DNA of 15,707 nucleotides from Sulfuricurvum sp. IAE1 (GCA_945867285.1 CAMBHX010000027.1:1-15707), one strand, 5' to 3'. Positions 1-7,411 are shown, numbered from the stretch's first letter. Program-made: numbers and translations. Notes: generated from the letters alone by a model not told the origin.

Positions 1-86
1 GAGAGGTTTTAGGTCTAAAAAAAGCAGAGATAGAAGAACTAACAACGTATAATGCACGACAACTATTTAATGTATTAGGTGTTTAA
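1..86 (+). CDS. C-terminal end of a TatD-family hydrolase (partial)
   Basis: An open frame enters from the left edge (first full codon at base 3) and stops with TAA at 84-86, two bases before the rlpA start codon. The 27 visible residues end in LTTYNARQLFNVLGV, which resembles the usual TatD ending in which a TT-x-NA-x-x-LF helix closes the TIM barrel. TatD proteins are metal-dependent DNases. From memory, tatD also lies at the head of this envelope cluster in Helicobacter and Campylobacter, with mltD between tatD and rlpA. No mltD is seen here. The catalytic residues are outside the window, so the call rests on a short tail and on context. A lytic transglycosylase (MltD) C-terminus is the main alternative. 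Confidence 0.6.
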   Translation, partial: EVLGLKKAEIEELTTYNARQLFNVLGV

Positions 87-87
87 T

Positions 88-903
88 ATGAAGAGTCTTA
101 TTTTTACATTATTGTTTGTAATGTTTGTCATAAATGGCTGTACAACCTATAAAGGTTCCTACAATTATCAAGGTGGTAAACCCTCAAAGAAGTATCCATC
201 ACAAAACTTAGATACTTCCCCCTCGGGATTAACCAAGAGGAATGGTGAATCGGTTGCATCTATGCGTCCTTATACAGTTTTTGGCAAAGAGTATTATCCA
301 ACGGTGGTAAGCGTTGGGGATACTCACACAGGGCGTGCGAGCTGGTATGGGAGCGATTTTCACGGTAAATCAACCTCCAATGGTGAAAGTTATGATATGT
401 ACGCTATGAGTGCCGCCCACAAAACATTACCGATGAACACCGTAGTACGCGTTACTAATCTAGATAATAACCAAAAAACTGTGGTGCGTATCAACGATAG
501 AGGACCTTTTGTTGAGAGCCGTATTATTGATTTATCTTACTCTGCAGCAAAAGAGATTGATCTTATAGCAAAAGGAAGCGCTAATGTCTCTTTAGAAGTG
601 CTAGGATTTGAGCCGCCAGCATCACGAACAATTGATTATGTCGCACTGAAATCTGGTCCAAAAAGTACAATAATTAGTGATTTTGCAGTTCAAATTGGTG
701 CTTTTTCAAATATTAGCGGGGCATTGGAAACTCAAAAAAAATACGCAAATTTCCAAAGCTACAGCGCAATTATCAAAGATTCACAGTATAATAACGATAA
801 ACTCTATCGAGTATGGCTTGTTGGATTCAAAAGTGAAGCCCAAGCGCGTGATTTTAAATCACAGGGTTATTTTAGTGGCCAATTTATAACAAGGGAACAG
901 TGA
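88..903 (+). CDS. rlpA: RlpA-family septal ring lytic transglycosylase, lipoprotein
   Basis: This is a 271-residue lipoprotein. A hydrophobic signal segment (residues 3-17) ends in a lipobox with Cys18 (VINGC), so the protein is expected to be lipid-anchored in the envelope. Residues about 82-160 form the double-psi beta-barrel RlpA domain (RASWYG, then NDRGPF at 136-141). Residues about 198-265 form a SPOR domain (FAVQIGAF, then YRVWLVGF), which binds denuded septal glycan. Glu100, Asp103 and His111 keep the spacing of the E, D and H residues reported as needed for activity in Pseudomonas aeruginosa RlpA, so the enzyme is probably an active lytic transglycosylase. The ATG at 88 is chosen over an in-frame GTG at 79 because the lipoprotein signal begins there and GTG lies inside the previous gene. 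The stop overlaps the hisB start (TGATG). Confidence 0.93.
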   Translation: MKSLIFTLLFVMFVINGCTTYKGSYNYQGGKPSKKYPSQNLDTSPSGLTKRNGESVASMRPYTVFGKEYYPTVVSVGDTHTGRASWYGSDFHGKSTSNGESYDMYAMSAAHKTLPMNTVVRVTNLDNNQKTVVRINDRGPFVESRIIDLSYSAAKEIDLIAKGSANVSLEVLGFEPPASRTIDYVALKSGPKSTIISDFAVQIGAFSNISGALETQKKYANFQSYSAIIKDSQYNNDKLYRVWLVGFKSEAQARDFKSQGYFSGQFITREQ

Positions 904-1475
904 TGATACAAAAAAGCCGAACTACCAAAGAGACCGATATTTCACTCTCTCTCAACGTCTATGGTGAGGGGAAGAGCTCTATCTCAACAGGTGTTGGTTT
1001 TTTTGATCATATGCTAGAAAGCTTCACAAAACACTCTTGGATGGATATTACTATTTCATGCAAAGGTGACACCCATATTGACGATCATCACACCGTAGAA
1101 GATGTTGGTATTGTATTGGGACAAGCATTACGTGACGCGATTTATCCAATCGTCAAAGTTGAACGCTTTGGAAATGCATCTGTGGTCATGGACGAAGCGT
1201 GTGTCAGTTGTGATTTGGATTTAAGCAATCGTCCTTTTTTACTGTGTAGTCTAGCAGTTAATGGAAAAGTAGGGCAGTTTGATACAGAGCTTGTTGAAGA
1301 GTTCTTCAGAGCTGTTATGTTTGGGGCAGGGATAAGTGCTCATATTGTCATGCAACGAGGCAGTAATAAACACCACATCATTGAAGCAGCTTTCAAAGCT
1401 TTTGCCGTTGCATTACGTCGAGCTTTAGTACAAAATGAGCGTGCAGGAATCCCAAGTACCAAAGGTGTTTTGTGA
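903..1475 (+). CDS. hisB: Imidazoleglycerol-phosphate dehydratase
   Basis: HisB removes water from imidazole glycerol phosphate to give imidazole acetol phosphate, the sixth step of histidine synthesis. The 190-residue length is that of the monofunctional enzyme, with no fused histidinol-phosphatase. Visible family motifs are FFDHML (33-38), the first metal motif DDHHTVED (60-67), the second GSNKHHIIEA (153-162) and the terminal PSTKGVL. The two HHxxE motifs (His62/His63/Glu66 and His157/His158/Glu161) bind the two manganese ions. The start is taken as ATG at 903, which overlaps the rlpA stop; a GTG at 900 is in frame one codon earlier. The next gene starts 4 bp before its stop (GTGA). It is the only amino-acid biosynthesis gene of this kind in an envelope operon. 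Confidence 0.97.
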   Translation: MIQKSRTTKETDISLSLNVYGEGKSSISTGVGFFDHMLESFTKHSWMDITISCKGDTHIDDHHTVEDVGIVLGQALRDAIYPIVKVERFGNASVVMDEACVSCDLDLSNRPFLLCSLAVNGKVGQFDTELVEEFFRAVMFGAGISAHIVMQRGSNKHHIIEAAFKAFAVALRRALVQNERAGIPSTKGVL

Positions 1476-1963
1476 TTAAACTCTTTATACTCGATGTTGA
1501 CGGATGCTTAAGCGATGGAAAGATTATTTATACTGCGCAAGGGTTGGAGTTAAAAAACTTTAATGTTCGTGATGGTTTTGCTATCAAGCATATCATTAAG
1601 ATGGGATATGAAGTAGCCATTATCACTGGACGCGATTCAGATATTGTTGCTAATCGAGCCCGAGAACTTGATATTTCTCACGTCTACCAAGGAATAAAAG
1701 ACAAGCTTGCCTGTGCGCAAGAATTGTGTCAAAAGCTTTCTCTTGACGCATCTCAAGTAGCAGTCATAGGAGATGATCTGAACGATTATAAACTTTTAGC
1801 ATGGGCGGGGATGGCATTTACTCCGCTTGACGGATCGCACTACGTAAAAACTGTTGCTCAAAGCTTAGAAAGAATTGGCGGGGATGCATGTGTGCGAGAA
1901 ATGATTGAAAAAGTAATGCGTGCCAATGGTGATGAAGAGAACTTCTTAAAGTCTTGGATTTAA
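1472..1963 (+). CDS. kdsC: 3-deoxy-D-manno-octulosonate 8-phosphate phosphatase (KdsC type)
   Basis: This is a HAD-superfamily phosphatase of 163 residues with no cap domain, the size and layout of KdsC. KdsC hydrolyses KDO 8-phosphate to KDO for the LPS inner core. Motif I is FILDVDGCLSDG, with nucleophile Asp8 and general acid Asp10. Motif II is ITGRDS with Thr52, motif III is Lys78 in IKDKL, and motif IV is GDDLND (100-105) with the metal-binding aspartates. NFNVRDGFAIKHI is typical of the KdsC branch rather than general HAD enzymes. The start is GTG at 1472, inside the hisB stop (GTGA overlap). The gene ends directly against the lptC ATG with no spacer. Neighbouring lptC and lptA support an LPS role. 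Confidence 0.92.
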   Translation: MIKLFILDVDGCLSDGKIIYTAQGLELKNFNVRDGFAIKHIIKMGYEVAIITGRDSDIVANRARELDISHVYQGIKDKLACAQELCQKLSLDASQVAVIGDDLNDYKLLAWAGMAFTPLDGSHYVKTVAQSLERIGGDACVREMIEKVMRANGDEENFLKSWI

Positions 1964-2473
1964 ATGCCAATTAGCCTCTTTTTTTCTTTAGTTTTGGCAC
2001 TTTTACTGGGAATGTTTAGTTATTTTAAACCCGCAGAGTCATCTCAAGACAGTATAGACAATGTACCTCTGTTTGAATTAGATAGTTTTGTCATTTATGA
2101 AATTTCTCCTCATAAGATTAACCATTTTTTTGCGGGAGATCATGCTAAAAAATTTCCAGATTATTATGAAGCTACCAATGCAAAACTTACTAACAATAAA
2201 AGAGAATTACTAGAATCGATTCGAGCCGACCATGTAATCTATCAAGATGATGTCATTAATTTAAAAGGTAATGTCCATTATGTCAGAGAAGATGGTCTAG
2301 AATTTCGTTCTCAAGAAGGTGTCTATGATCAACAAAATTCTTTTGCCAAGACTAAGGGAGCGTTTACAATCACTAAAAATCATAATAGTGTTCATGGAAC
2401 ACAACTTTACTATGATTTAGCACATGACACTGTAGACGCCAATCAAATCACTGGTATTTATCAACTGAATTAA
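1964..2473 (+). CDS. lptC: LPS export periplasmic protein LptC-like
   Basis: The protein has 169 residues, with one N-terminal membrane segment (about residues 3-21) and then a periplasmic beta-rich region. Alternating hydrophobic/polar stretches such as RADHVIYQDDVINLKGNVHY and the later GVYDQQNSF fit the beta-jellyroll OstA/LptC fold, and the length is close to that of LptC. LptC anchors in the inner membrane with LptBFG and hands LPS to LptA. The sequence is too divergent for a call on motifs alone. Position between kdsC and lptA is the strongest support and matches the same pair in other Campylobacterota (from memory). It begins immediately after the kdsC stop codon, so translation is probably coupled. 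Confidence 0.82.
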   Translation: MPISLFFSLVLALLLGMFSYFKPAESSQDSIDNVPLFELDSFVIYEISPHKINHFFAGDHAKKFPDYYEATNAKLTNNKRELLESIRADHVIYQDDVINLKGNVHYVREDGLEFRSQEGVYDQQNSFAKTKGAFTITKNHNSVHGTQLYYDLAHDTVDANQITGIYQLN

Positions 2474-2482
2474 GGAATAATA

Positions 2483-2974
2483 ATGATCAAACTACTACTA
2501 TCACTAGCCACTTTCCTCATTGTGAATGTTCACGCCGAAGAGCTCAAGGTACTTTCTGATAACTTTAAGGGTGACCAACCAAACGGTTTGTCAATTTTTA
2601 CTGGAAATGTAAAAGTCACCAAAGGACTTGATGAGCTCAACGCCTCAAAGGTAACAATTTATACGGATGCGCAGCGTAAACCTACTAAGTACATCGCTGA
2701 AGGTTCTGTCTCTTTTTATATTGTGACTGAAAATGGTGAAAAGTATCGTGGAAAGTCTCAAAAAGCGATCTATCTACCCAATGAAAGCGAATATCAGTTT
2801 TATACTAAGGTGGATCTGATCCGTATTGATGATTATCGTCGTGTCAAGGGTGACAAAGTTGTTGTTAATGAAATACGTGGATTTGCCAATGCTGATAGCG
2901 CAGATGGAGAACCTGTTGTCATGATATTCACTATGCAAGATAAAAATGCCACCAAGAAAAGTACACAAAAATGA
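2483..2974 (+). CDS. lptA: LPS transport periplasmic protein LptA (OstA-like)
   Basis: This is a 163-residue secreted protein. A signal peptide (residues 1-18, ending VHA) should be cleaved before EELKV. The mature part has the OstA/LptA pattern of repeated beta strands: VLSDNFKGD, IFTGNVKVTKG, LNASKVTIYTD, YIAEGSVSFYI and YLPNESEYQF. LptA forms the periplasmic bridge that carries LPS from LptC to the outer-membrane LptD. An AGGA ribosome site sits just after the lptC stop. The last codons overlap the ysxC start by 4 bp (ATGA). The C-terminal tail is short and lysine-rich (KNATKKSTQK). Confidence 0.88.
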   Translation: MIKLLLSLATFLIVNVHAEELKVLSDNFKGDQPNGLSIFTGNVKVTKGLDELNASKVTIYTDAQRKPTKYIAEGSVSFYIVTENGEKYRGKSQKAIYLPNESEYQFYTKVDLIRIDDYRRVKGDKVVVNEIRGFANADSADGEPVVMIFTMQDKNATKKSTQK

Positions 2975-3582
2975 TTGAAATCATCGATTCCCATTTTGTC
3001 ACCTCGGCTCCTAATATTCGTCTTGCACCCCCAAATGAATTTCAAAATGAAATTGCATTTATGGCTCGTTCCAATACCGGAAAAAGCTCACTGCTCAATA
3101 CCTTAACACAGCGAAAATCACTAGCAAAAGTATCGGCCACACCTGGTAAAACACGTCTTATCAATTGTTTTGATGCTGTCTTTATGGATCGAGAAAGTGG
3201 TGACAAACTAAATGCCGTTTTAGTGGATTTACCAGGGTTTGGGTATGCCAAAGTTGCCAAAAGTCTTAAAACGGATTGGGAGAGTAATTTAACCGATTTT
3301 ATCTCTCAACGTAAGCAAATTCGTATTTTTGTCCATTTGATTGATTGCCGTCATCCTGATCTAGAAATTGACACATCAGTAGCCCAGTATTTAGAAGAGA
3401 TATGCACTCCAAATCAATACATTATTCGAGTGTTTACCAAAATTGACAAACTCAATCAAAAGGAGCTCGGTATTCTAAAAAGTCGTTTTCCTGATGCACT
3501 TATGGTCTCTAATTCAAAACGTCGAGGTGTAGATAAAATTGTTGGTGTATTATATGACAAACTCAAAGAGCCCTTATTGTGA
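2971..3582 (+). CDS. ysxC: Ribosome biogenesis GTP-binding protein YsxC/EngB
   Basis: This is a TRAFAC GTPase of 203 residues, the usual EngB length, needed for large ribosomal subunit assembly in the cytoplasm. Visible G motifs are G1 ARSNTGKSS (32-40), G2 ATPGKT (56-61), G3 DLPGFGYAKV (86-95), G4 TKIDKL (156-161) and G5 SNSKRRG (180-186). The first residue of the P-loop is Ala32 instead of the usual Gly (GRSNxGKSS is typical); the codon is GCT. All other GTP-contacting residues look intact. The gene overlaps lptA by 4 bp at its start and the next gene by 4 bp at its end. I recall the same lptA-ysxC adjacency in H. pylori and C. jejuni. Confidence 0.95.
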   Translation: MIEIIDSHFVTSAPNIRLAPPNEFQNEIAFMARSNTGKSSLLNTLTQRKSLAKVSATPGKTRLINCFDAVFMDRESGDKLNAVLVDLPGFGYAKVAKSLKTDWESNLTDFISQRKQIRIFVHLIDCRHPDLEIDTSVAQYLEEICTPNQYIIRVFTKIDKLNQKELGILKSRFPDALMVSNSKRRGVDKIVGVLYDKLKEPLL

Positions 3583-4043
3583 CTACTATTACCTATCGTA
3601 AACCGATTTTGCAAGATATACCCTCTATGCAACACCTCGTTGCACCTGAAATTCTTAGCGGTGTTATCTTGGCTCGTAGTGATGATGAAATTGCCACCAA
3701 TATTCGCTCTTACACCTTGGCGATGGATGGAGACAAGCTTGTAGGATTTTGTGCTTTGCATATTCATTCTCCAAAACTCGCAGAAGTACGCTCAATGATT
3801 ATTGATTCTCAATACCGAGGAATGAATATCGGAAGTTCTTTAATCGAAAAAGTATCCATAGAAGGTAAGGCATTAGGATTAAGTGAGATCTTGGCACTGA
3901 CCTATCAACAACAGTTTTTTGAGCGTTTAGGATTTATTGTAATACCCAAGGAATCTATTCCTGAACACAAAATTTGGGCCGATTGTATCAAATGCAAACA
4001 TTTCCCCATATGCAACGAAGTATCACTTATCAAAACTCTCTAG
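3579..4043 (+). CDS. GNAT N-acetyltransferase, short N-acetylglutamate synthase type
   Basis: This is a 154-residue Gcn5-related acetyltransferase. The core shows VRSMIIDSQYRGMNIGSSLIE (70-90, split here by strand and acetyl-CoA loop) and the final FFERLGF (113-119). The tail IWADCIKCKHFPICNE has Cys136, Cys139 and Cys145, an arrangement I associate with the short, stand-alone N-acetylglutamate synthases (ArgA of the Mycobacterium Rv2747 kind). The expected reaction is acetyl-CoA plus glutamate to N-acetylglutamate, the first arginine step. The acetyl-CoA loop is unusual, RGMNIG where RGxGxG/A is typical. The start is GTG at 3579, overlapping the ysxC stop (GTGA). The substrate is inferred, and another amino-acid acetyltransferase remains possible. 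Confidence 0.78.
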   Translation: MTTITYRKPILQDIPSMQHLVAPEILSGVILARSDDEIATNIRSYTLAMDGDKLVGFCALHIHSPKLAEVRSMIIDSQYRGMNIGSSLIEKVSIEGKALGLSEILALTYQQQFFERLGFIVIPKESIPEHKIWADCIKCKHFPICNEVSLIKTL

Positions 4044-4465
4044 CCACATTATTGTGGCTAGGAGTTTTTGCAATCTACAGTGCACTTGGTAGCATTTATT
4101 TATTTTTGCCCCCGATGTTTGCAGTAGTTGGTTTTTTGTTTTATCGTTCCCTTAATCGCTATGATCTTTTTTCGCTGATTATTTACACCATTATGCTATT
4201 GATTATTGAAACAGAACGTGGGTATTGGTTTGGAAGCAGTATTATTTTCTTCTCTATTTTAAATCACTATATCATACCTTGGTTAGAACAAAATATCCAG
4301 TGCGAGAATTGTATCAAAGGATTATTTGTTGCGTTTAGTTATTTACTTTTTTGGATGGTTATGACGATTGCAAATAATATGTTGATGCTTGAATCGCCTT
4401 TGCTGGATTGGCATGTACTTTTTTATATGCTTATTGAATTTGCTTTGATTGTAGTGATAGGATGA
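4010..4465 (+). CDS. Small polytopic membrane protein in the MreD position
   Basis: I do not recognise a named family. The protein has 151 residues from the ATG at 4010 and about five hydrophobic segments (roughly 10-32, 34-46, 52-67, 73-90, 104-124 and 134-150, the second one short). Charged residues are few and there is no signal peptide. ATGs at 3974 and 3992 are in frame but lie deeper in the previous gene; 4010 gives the shortest overlap (34 bp) and begins just before the first membrane segment. The next gene, mrdA, overlaps by 4 bp. H. pylori and C. jejuni carry an unnamed membrane protein at the same place, as I recall. By size, topology and position before PBP2 it could be a divergent MreD analogue in the elongation complex; that is inference. 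Confidence 0.75.
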   Translation: MQRSITYQNSLATLLWLGVFAIYSALGSIYLFLPPMFAVVGFLFYRSLNRYDLFSLIIYTIMLLIIETERGYWFGSSIIFFSILNHYIIPWLEQNIQCENCIKGLFVAFSYLLFWMVMTIANNMLMLESPLLDWHVLFYMLIEFALIVVIG

Positions 4466-6312
4466 AATTCAAACTACTAATTTCCCTCTTTGTGATCTCA
4501 TGGATAGCACTTTTAGTACGGGTATTTGATTTATCCGTTAAATCTAATGAACATTATGAAATGTTATCTCAAAACAATAGTATCAAAATAGAGCTTTCAG
4601 CACCTGTACGGGGTGAAATTTTGGATCGTACCTTAAAACCTATTGCTATTAATGAATTGGGCTTTAAAATCTCATTAGCTCCGCATCTTACCAAAGGTAA
4701 AGATGCCAGTTTATTAGAAAGTGAGATCACCTATTTACTCTCAATGATTCCAGATTTGGATGGCAAAAAAATAGCCAAAATCTATAAACAGCATGATTCT
4801 TATTATAATCATAGCTATATTGATGTTGTAGAATTTGTCCCTCACGAAGTTATGATTCCACTGTATGCTTTGATGAATTTGCGTGAAACCATCAAAATTT
4901 CACCCTCGCCAAAACGTCTGTATCCATATGGAGCTAGCGCATCACACATCATTGGATATGTTGCTCGTGCTAACCAAAAAGAGATTGATAAAGACCCTCT
5001 CCTACAGCTTTTAGGTCATGTTGGTAAAAGTGGTATTGAAAAATATTACAATAACTATTTACAAGGGGTAGCAGGGGAACGTCGTATCAAAGTCAATGCA
5101 CGTAATGTTGAAATCGAAGAGCTCAGCACCAGTGCTACACAAGAAAATCGCAATTTAACCCTCAATATTGATATGCGTTTACAAGAATACATTACCAATG
5201 CTTTTGAGGGCAACATAGGTGCAATTGTTGTGATGGATACCAAAGGTGCAATTTATGCTGCTGGAAGTTATCCTCAGTATGATCTAAATTCCTTTGTTGA
5301 GGGCATTAGTTCATCGGAGTGGAATTATCTCATAAACAGTGTCTATGCACCATTTACAAATAAAATCACCAATGGACTTTACCCCCCTGGATCAACTATC
5401 AAGACAGGCTTGGGATTATTATATATTACCTCTGGCGTCATGAATGAAAATTTTGGTGTTCGTTGTACAGGAAGTTTTCGCTTGGGTAATCGAACATTTC
5501 GATGCTGGAAACATCATGGGCATGGAGACGTAGGTATAAATAAAGCTGTATCACAAAGTTGTGATGACTTTTTTTACAAAGGAAGTTTGAATCTTGGAAT
5601 AGAGAAAATGGCATCCGGTTTAAAACGGATGGGACTTGGGGTCAAAACTTCTATTGATTTACCTAATGAATTTATAGGAACCGTTCCCAGTCGTGCATGG
5701 AAAAAAGAGAAATTTAAACAACCTTGGTATCGCGGAGAAACACTCAATACTTCAATTGGTCAGGGAGACTTTTTGAGCACTCCTCTACAAATAGCACAAT
5801 ATACTGCTCTCATGGCTACTGGTAAGCTTCCTACTCCCCATGTAGCATATAAAATTGGTACTAGAGTTGTTAATCCACCTCTAAAAGATGTTTTGACTTC
5901 ATACGAGAAAATGAAACTGCCTCTCATTCAAAAAGCAATGTGGGGAGTGTGTAATGACAAACAGGGAACTGCGAAAGCATATCTATCAAGCCGTTTTGAT
6001 ATTGCTGGTAAAACAGGGACGGCACAAACCAGTGGAATTGCACAAAACGTCAAAAATCGTCTGGATGAAAATGACATGGAATATCTCAAACGATCTCATG
6101 CGTGGTTCACGACCTATGGTCCGTATAAAAACCCGCAGTTTGTTGTAACTATACTTGTTGAGCATGGGGGACATGGTGGTGAAGCTACAGGCGGAATTGT
6201 CTCTGGAATTTATAATAAGCTGTATGAGCTTGGCTATATACAGTTGGAACAACCAAAATCAGCTACGCCAATGTCCGCACAATCAAACTCTTTGGCAACC
6301 CAAAGAGAATAA
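4462..6312 (+). CDS. mrdA: Penicillin-binding protein 2 (peptidoglycan transpeptidase)
   Basis: This is a 616-residue class B PBP that cross-links peptidoglycan during cell elongation with RodA/MreC. It has one N-terminal membrane anchor (residues 4-22). The pedestal domain begins with SAPVRGEILDR (46-56) and includes YPYGASASHIIGYV (154-167). The transpeptidase motifs are STIK with nucleophile Ser311, SCD (366-368, the SxD form typical of PBP2), GQGDFLSTPLQ (433-443) and KTGT (517-520) in AGKTGTAQ. The tail after about residue 595 is polar and low in complexity, and is encoded where the antisense ybeY gene overlaps. Its start overlaps the membrane-protein gene by 4 bp, so it is the last gene of the long plus-strand operon. 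No terminator can be seen after it. Confidence 0.96.
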   Translation: MKFKLLISLFVISWIALLVRVFDLSVKSNEHYEMLSQNNSIKIELSAPVRGEILDRTLKPIAINELGFKISLAPHLTKGKDASLLESEITYLLSMIPDLDGKKIAKIYKQHDSYYNHSYIDVVEFVPHEVMIPLYALMNLRETIKISPSPKRLYPYGASASHIIGYVARANQKEIDKDPLLQLLGHVGKSGIEKYYNNYLQGVAGERRIKVNARNVEIEELSTSATQENRNLTLNIDMRLQEYITNAFEGNIGAIVVMDTKGAIYAAGSYPQYDLNSFVEGISSSEWNYLINSVYAPFTNKITNGLYPPGSTIKTGLGLLYITSGVMNENFGVRCTGSFRLGNRTFRCWKHHGHGDVGINKAVSQSCDDFFYKGSLNLGIEKMASGLKRMGLGVKTSIDLPNEFIGTVPSRAWKKEKFKQPWYRGETLNTSIGQGDFLSTPLQIAQYTALMATGKLPTPHVAYKIGTRVVNPPLKDVLTSYEKMKLPLIQKAMWGVCNDKQGTAKAYLSSRFDIAGKTGTAQTSGIAQNVKNRLDENDMEYLKRSHAWFTTYGPYKNPQFVVTILVEHGGHGGEATGGIVSGIYNKLYELGYIQLEQPKSATPMSAQSNSLATQRE

Positions 6313-6682
6313 CAAGCTTCTCTTCTTCTTGACGCATCTCACCGCTATCTACCTCATGGTCCATACCTAACAGATGAAGCATTGCATGAATAAAAAGTAA
6401 CGCTAACTCATCTTGGGGGGTATGCCCCAATTGCTGTGATACACTTTGGATTTTATCAACACTGATAACAATACTTCCCAACGGTGCGTTAGGAAATGGG
6501 TCACTTGGGAAACTCAACACATCGGTGGTTTTGTCAATATTTCGAAACTCTTTATTGATTTGTACCATTTCATCATCATGGACAAAAATAAGTTCAACGT
6601 CTTGTTCACTTAATGCAGTTGCAATTTGCTCCAAAAGGGAAAAATCATATTTTTGATTGGTTCGGTTGTCTAATTCTATCAT
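6263..6682 (-). CDS. ybeY: Endoribonuclease YbeY, 16S rRNA maturation factor
   Basis: The 139-residue protein belongs to the UPF0054/YbeY family, a zinc-dependent RNase for 16S rRNA 3'-end maturation and ribosome quality control. The signature is LFIHAMLHLLGMDHE, with the zinc ligands His99, His103 and His109. The common HGxLHLxGYDH has Ala instead of Gly at the second position here. Upstream motifs EFRNIDKTTDVLSFP and LGSIVIS are also typical. The ATG at 6682 has no clear ribosome site before it. The gene runs towards mrdA and overlaps its end by 50 bp, so the C-terminal 16 codons are antisense to the PBP2 tail. The divergent gene is queC, with 63 bp between the two starts. Confidence 0.95.
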   Translation of the reverse strand: MIELDNRTNQKYDFSLLEQIATALSEQDVELIFVHDDEMVQINKEFRNIDKTTDVLSFPSDPFPNAPLGSIVISVDKIQSVSQQLGHTPQDELALLFIHAMLHLLGMDHEVDSGEMRQEEEKLVILFGLPKSLIVRTLA

Positions 6683-6689
6683 GAGCGTA

Positions 6690-6718
6690 TTGTAGCATAA
6701 GCGCTAGCGAAGTATAAT
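6690..6718 (+). promoter_or_regulatory. Sigma70-type promoter for queC
   Basis: TTGTAG (6690-6695) and a perfect TATAAT (6713-6718) are separated by 17 bp, the ideal spacing. The start of transcription would fall near 6725, leaving a leader of about 20 bases that contains AGAAAGG (6731-6737), 8 bases before the queC ATG. An 8-bp palindrome, CGCTAGCG (6702-6709), sits in the spacer and could be an operator, but one short palindrome is weak evidence. The leader is too short for a preQ1 riboswitch. Confidence 0.7.
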
Positions 6719-6745
6719 TATCCCCAAACAAGAAAGGCGTACTAA

Positions 6746-7411
6746 ATGTCAAAAAAAATACTGTGCATTATGAGTGGTGGAATGGATTCAACACTTGTAG
6801 CATATATAATGAAGGCACAACATTATGATATTGTTGCGTTGCATTTTAACTATGGACAGCGCACTATATCCAAAGAACTTGAATGTTTTAGAGCTATTTG
6901 CGATGATTTAAATATCAATTCAACCTATGAAATCGATTTGGATTTCTTCAAAATCATTGGAGCTTCAGCACTTACCGACCATACCATCGATGTTCCCGTT
7001 GGTGGCCTAGAGGAGGGGGTTCCCGTAACTTATGTCCCTTTTAGAAATGGTATTTTTCTCTCCATCGCTACTGCTATTGCTGAAAAAGAAGGGTGTGAAA
7101 GTATTGCCATCGGAGTAGTCCAAGAAGATAGTAGCGGTTATCCAGACTGTAGAGATGCATTTATTCAATCATTTACCCAAAGTGCGAATCTTGGTACTCG
7201 TGATGAGACCAAACTTACTATTCAAATGCCTTTGGTACATCTACAAAAATCCCAAATCGTTCAAGAAGCATTGCGTTTGAATGTTCCACTCCATCTAACA
7301 TGGAGCTGTTATCAAAATGATGATCGTGCGTGTGGAGTATGCGACAGTTGTCGATTACGCTTGCGTGGCTTTGAAAACGCTGAAGTCAAAGACCCAATAG
7401 AGTATGTTTAA
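6746..7411 (+). CDS. queC: 7-cyano-7-deazaguanine synthase
   Basis: QueC converts 7-carboxy-7-deazaguanine to preQ0 with ATP and ammonia, in the synthesis of the tRNA base queuosine. The 221-residue protein begins with the PP-loop SGGMDST (10-16) that binds ATP. The C-terminal zinc site is SCYQNDDRACGVCDSC, with Cys188, Cys196, Cys199 and Cys202. TYVPFRNGIFLS (95-106) and the segment VQEDSSGYPDCRDAFI are typical of the family. The gene has its own promoter and ribosome site, and no other queuosine gene is next to it. Its last 8 bp overlap the downstream peptidase gene, so the two should be co-transcribed. Confidence 0.97.
   Translation: MSKKILCIMSGGMDSTLVAYIMKAQHYDIVALHFNYGQRTISKELECFRAICDDLNINSTYEIDLDFFKIIGASALTDHTIDVPVGGLEEGVPVTYVPFRNGIFLSIATAIAEKEGCESIAIGVVQEDSSGYPDCRDAFIQSFTQSANLGTRDETKLTIQMPLVHLQKSQIVQEALRLNVPLHLTWSCYQNDDRACGVCDSCRLRLRGFENAEVKDPIEYV

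Noticed and set aside
5986..6252. An 88-codon minus-strand frame inside mrdA, adjoining ybeY
   Set aside because: It lies antisense to the KTG region of PBP2 and has no motif or ribosome site.
6719..6745. preQ1 riboswitch in the queC leader
   Set aside because: The leader from the predicted promoter is only about 20 bases and has no room for the aptamer pseudoknot.
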